A stretch of 7,192 nt of DNA from Thermodesulfovibrionales bacterium. GTDB taxonomy: Bacteria > Nitrospirota > Thermodesulfovibrionia > Thermodesulfovibrionales > UBA1546. The DNA lies in contig CAKKPR010000156.1 in NCBI GenBank assembly GCA_919901705.1, positions 3,551 through 10,742 of the forward strand, read 5' to 3'. The position numbers and the translations under genes are program-made. Positions 6,788-7,192 of this stretch are shown one piece after another. Positions within the stretch are counted from its first letter, which is position 1, and each line of letters opens with the position of its first letter. The notes under the pieces were generated by a model. The model saw only the letters and a program-made list of their open reading frames with translations. It made no database searches and was not told where the DNA came from.

Positions 6788-6944
6788 TTAACAGTCTGTT
6801 GAAAAAGTCTTTTTTCTGTCATTGCGAGCGAAGCGCGGCAATCTCGCCTTTAATAAAATCAATGGGTTAGAGATTGCTTCGTCGTCCCGAAGGCTTTCGG
6901 GACTCCTCGCAATGACACGCGCGGGTTTTTCAACCGGCTGTTAA
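6788..6944. mobile_element. 157-bp nested inverted-repeat element (MITE-like, non-coding)
   Basis: The outer ends are TTAACAGTCTGTTGAAAAA (6788-6806) and, as reverse complement of 6926-6944, TTAACAGCCGGTTGAAAAA: 17 of 19 positions match. Inside is a second perfect pair, GTCATTGCGAG (6818-6828) with CTCGCAATGAC (6906-6916), 11 bp. A third perfect pair is CAATCTC (6839-6845) with GAGATTG (6870-6876), 7 bp. The centre (6846-6869) is AT-rich and unpaired. The right arm carries an extra hairpin. There is no coding capacity. The inner motif resembles dispersed repeats I associate with Nitrospirota and related genomes. Both ends show TTAA, which could be part of the terminal repeat or a target-site duplication. 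The symmetry is directly visible; mobility is inferred. Confidence 0.75.
6884..6903. repeat. Perfect hairpin in the right arm of the MITE-like element
   Basis: GTCCCGAA and TTCGGGAC form a perfect 8-bp stem around a GGCT loop. It sits between the 7-bp and 11-bp inverted repeats of the right arm, whereas the left arm has only CGAAGCGCGG at the equivalent place. No T-run follows it, so it is not a standard intrinsic terminator. Confidence 0.8.
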
Positions 6945-6975
6945 AAATTGCACTGCCGGTCTATGCGTTTGTATG

Positions 6976-6984
6976 TGCTAATAT
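6976..6984 (+). promoter_or_regulatory. Possible extended -10 promoter for the DUF2400-family gene
   Basis: TGC followed by TAATAT gives a TGn extended -10 with a 4/6 hexamer and no good -35 at 17 bases. Transcription would start at about 6990-6991, which is the start codon itself. An alternative is TTGCAC (6948-6953) with TATGTG (6972-6977) at an 18-base spacing. Both are weak. Confidence 0.3.
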
Positions 6985-6989
6985 AAATC

Positions 6990-7192
6990 ATGAGAGAGGT
7001 TAAACGCCTGCTCGACAGGTATTATAAGGAATATAATTTCGGGGAGAGAATACTGCATGACCCCATAGAATTTCCTCATCGCTATAAAAAACCTGAAGAT
7101 ATTGAGATTGCCGGCTTTATTGCCTCATGTTTTGCATACGGAAGGGTTGGTTTGTTTAAGCCTGTAATCGGCAGAATCCTTTCGCTTATGGG
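6990..7192 (+). CDS. TIGR02757/DUF2400-family protein, N-terminal part (3' truncated)
   Basis: An ATG at 6990 opens a frame that runs to the end of the window, giving 67 codons plus two bases. The translation contains LLDRYYKEYNF, then HDPIEFPHRYKKPEDIEIAGFIAS, then CFAYGRVGLFKPVIGRIL. The pattern DPI-x-FPHRY, then D-x-EIAGFIAS and AYGRV, is what I recognise as the start of the TIGR02757 (DUF2400) family, whose function is not established. Family members normally begin a few tens of residues before DPI, which fits this start. An in-frame stop at 6984-6986 rules out an earlier start. No Shine-Dalgarno sequence precedes the ATG. It is divergent from the transporter operon and separated from it by the MITE-like element. 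Confidence 0.82.
   Translation, partial: MREVKRLLDRYYKEYNFGERILHDPIEFPHRYKKPEDIEIAGFIASCFAYGRVGLFKPVIGRILSLM

Noticed and set aside
6884..6903. Hairpin GTCCCGAA-GGCT-TTCGGGAC as an intrinsic terminator
   Set aside because: No T-run follows on either strand, and it fits as an internal part of the dispersed repeat.
6818..6916. CRISPR-like repeat-spacer structure
   Set aside because: The repeats are inverted, not direct, and there are only two copies; they are arms of one palindrome.
6788..6944. Structured regulatory RNA or riboswitch for either flanking gene
   Set aside because: The predicted operon promoter lies downstream of it on the minus strand, and the symmetry plus the dispersed-repeat motif fit a mobile element better; it would be transcribed only if a plus-strand promoter existed to its left.
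6963..6986. Seven-codon upstream reading frame (MRLYVLI, stop TAA) in frame with the DUF2400-family gene
   Set aside because: It is very short, has no ribosome site and may not even be transcribed; it is useful only in excluding an earlier start.

Overview
The window looks like chromosomal DNA from an anaerobic or environmental Gram-negative bacterium of moderate GC content. A Nitrospirota or former deltaproteobacterial source is my tentative guess. It rests on the TatD nuclease/radical SAM fusion, frequent AGG/AGA and ATA codons, a very large PAS/GAF histidine kinase, and a 'GTCATTGCGAG...CAATCTC' dispersed repeat of a type I associate with those genomes. Nothing here fixes the taxonomy.

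Layout. Positions 1-1095 (+) hold the 3' part of a TatD-family metal-dependent nuclease fused to a radical SAM domain. Its last 32 bp overlap, tail to tail, a four-gene operon read leftwards from about 6713 to 1064. In transcription order the operon is: a YeiH-family membrane transporter (6713-5760), a 1080-residue membrane histidine kinase with HAMP, three PAS and two GAF domains (5767-2525), a stand-alone receiver domain (2528-2160), and a GAF/HD-GYP-type protein (2173-1064). All junctions overlap (8, 4 and 14 bp), so the genes are probably co-transcribed and translationally coupled.

The 276-bp gap at 6714-6989 has a plausible sigma70 promoter for the operon. Directly upstream of that promoter lies a 157-bp nested inverted-repeat element (6788-6944) with 19-bp terminal repeats starting and ending in TTAA, which looks like a non-autonomous mobile element (MITE-like). 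The window ends in the 5' part of a TIGR02757/DUF2400-family gene (6990-7192, +), which lacks a ribosome binding site.

Working model (inference): the kinase senses a cytoplasmic or membrane-proximal, possibly redox, signal through its cysteine-containing PAS domains and phosphorylates the receiver. The receiver may act on the GAF/HD protein, as if a REC-HD-GYP (RpfG-type) protein had been split in two. The transporter is under the same control. Two family motifs are altered: GYP is KGL in the HD protein, and the usual HEVAQVVAA-like segment of YeiH is PMLGQVKTVA. The operon may therefore not do what its family names suggest. No CRISPR array, tRNA, rRNA or complete insertion sequence was seen.
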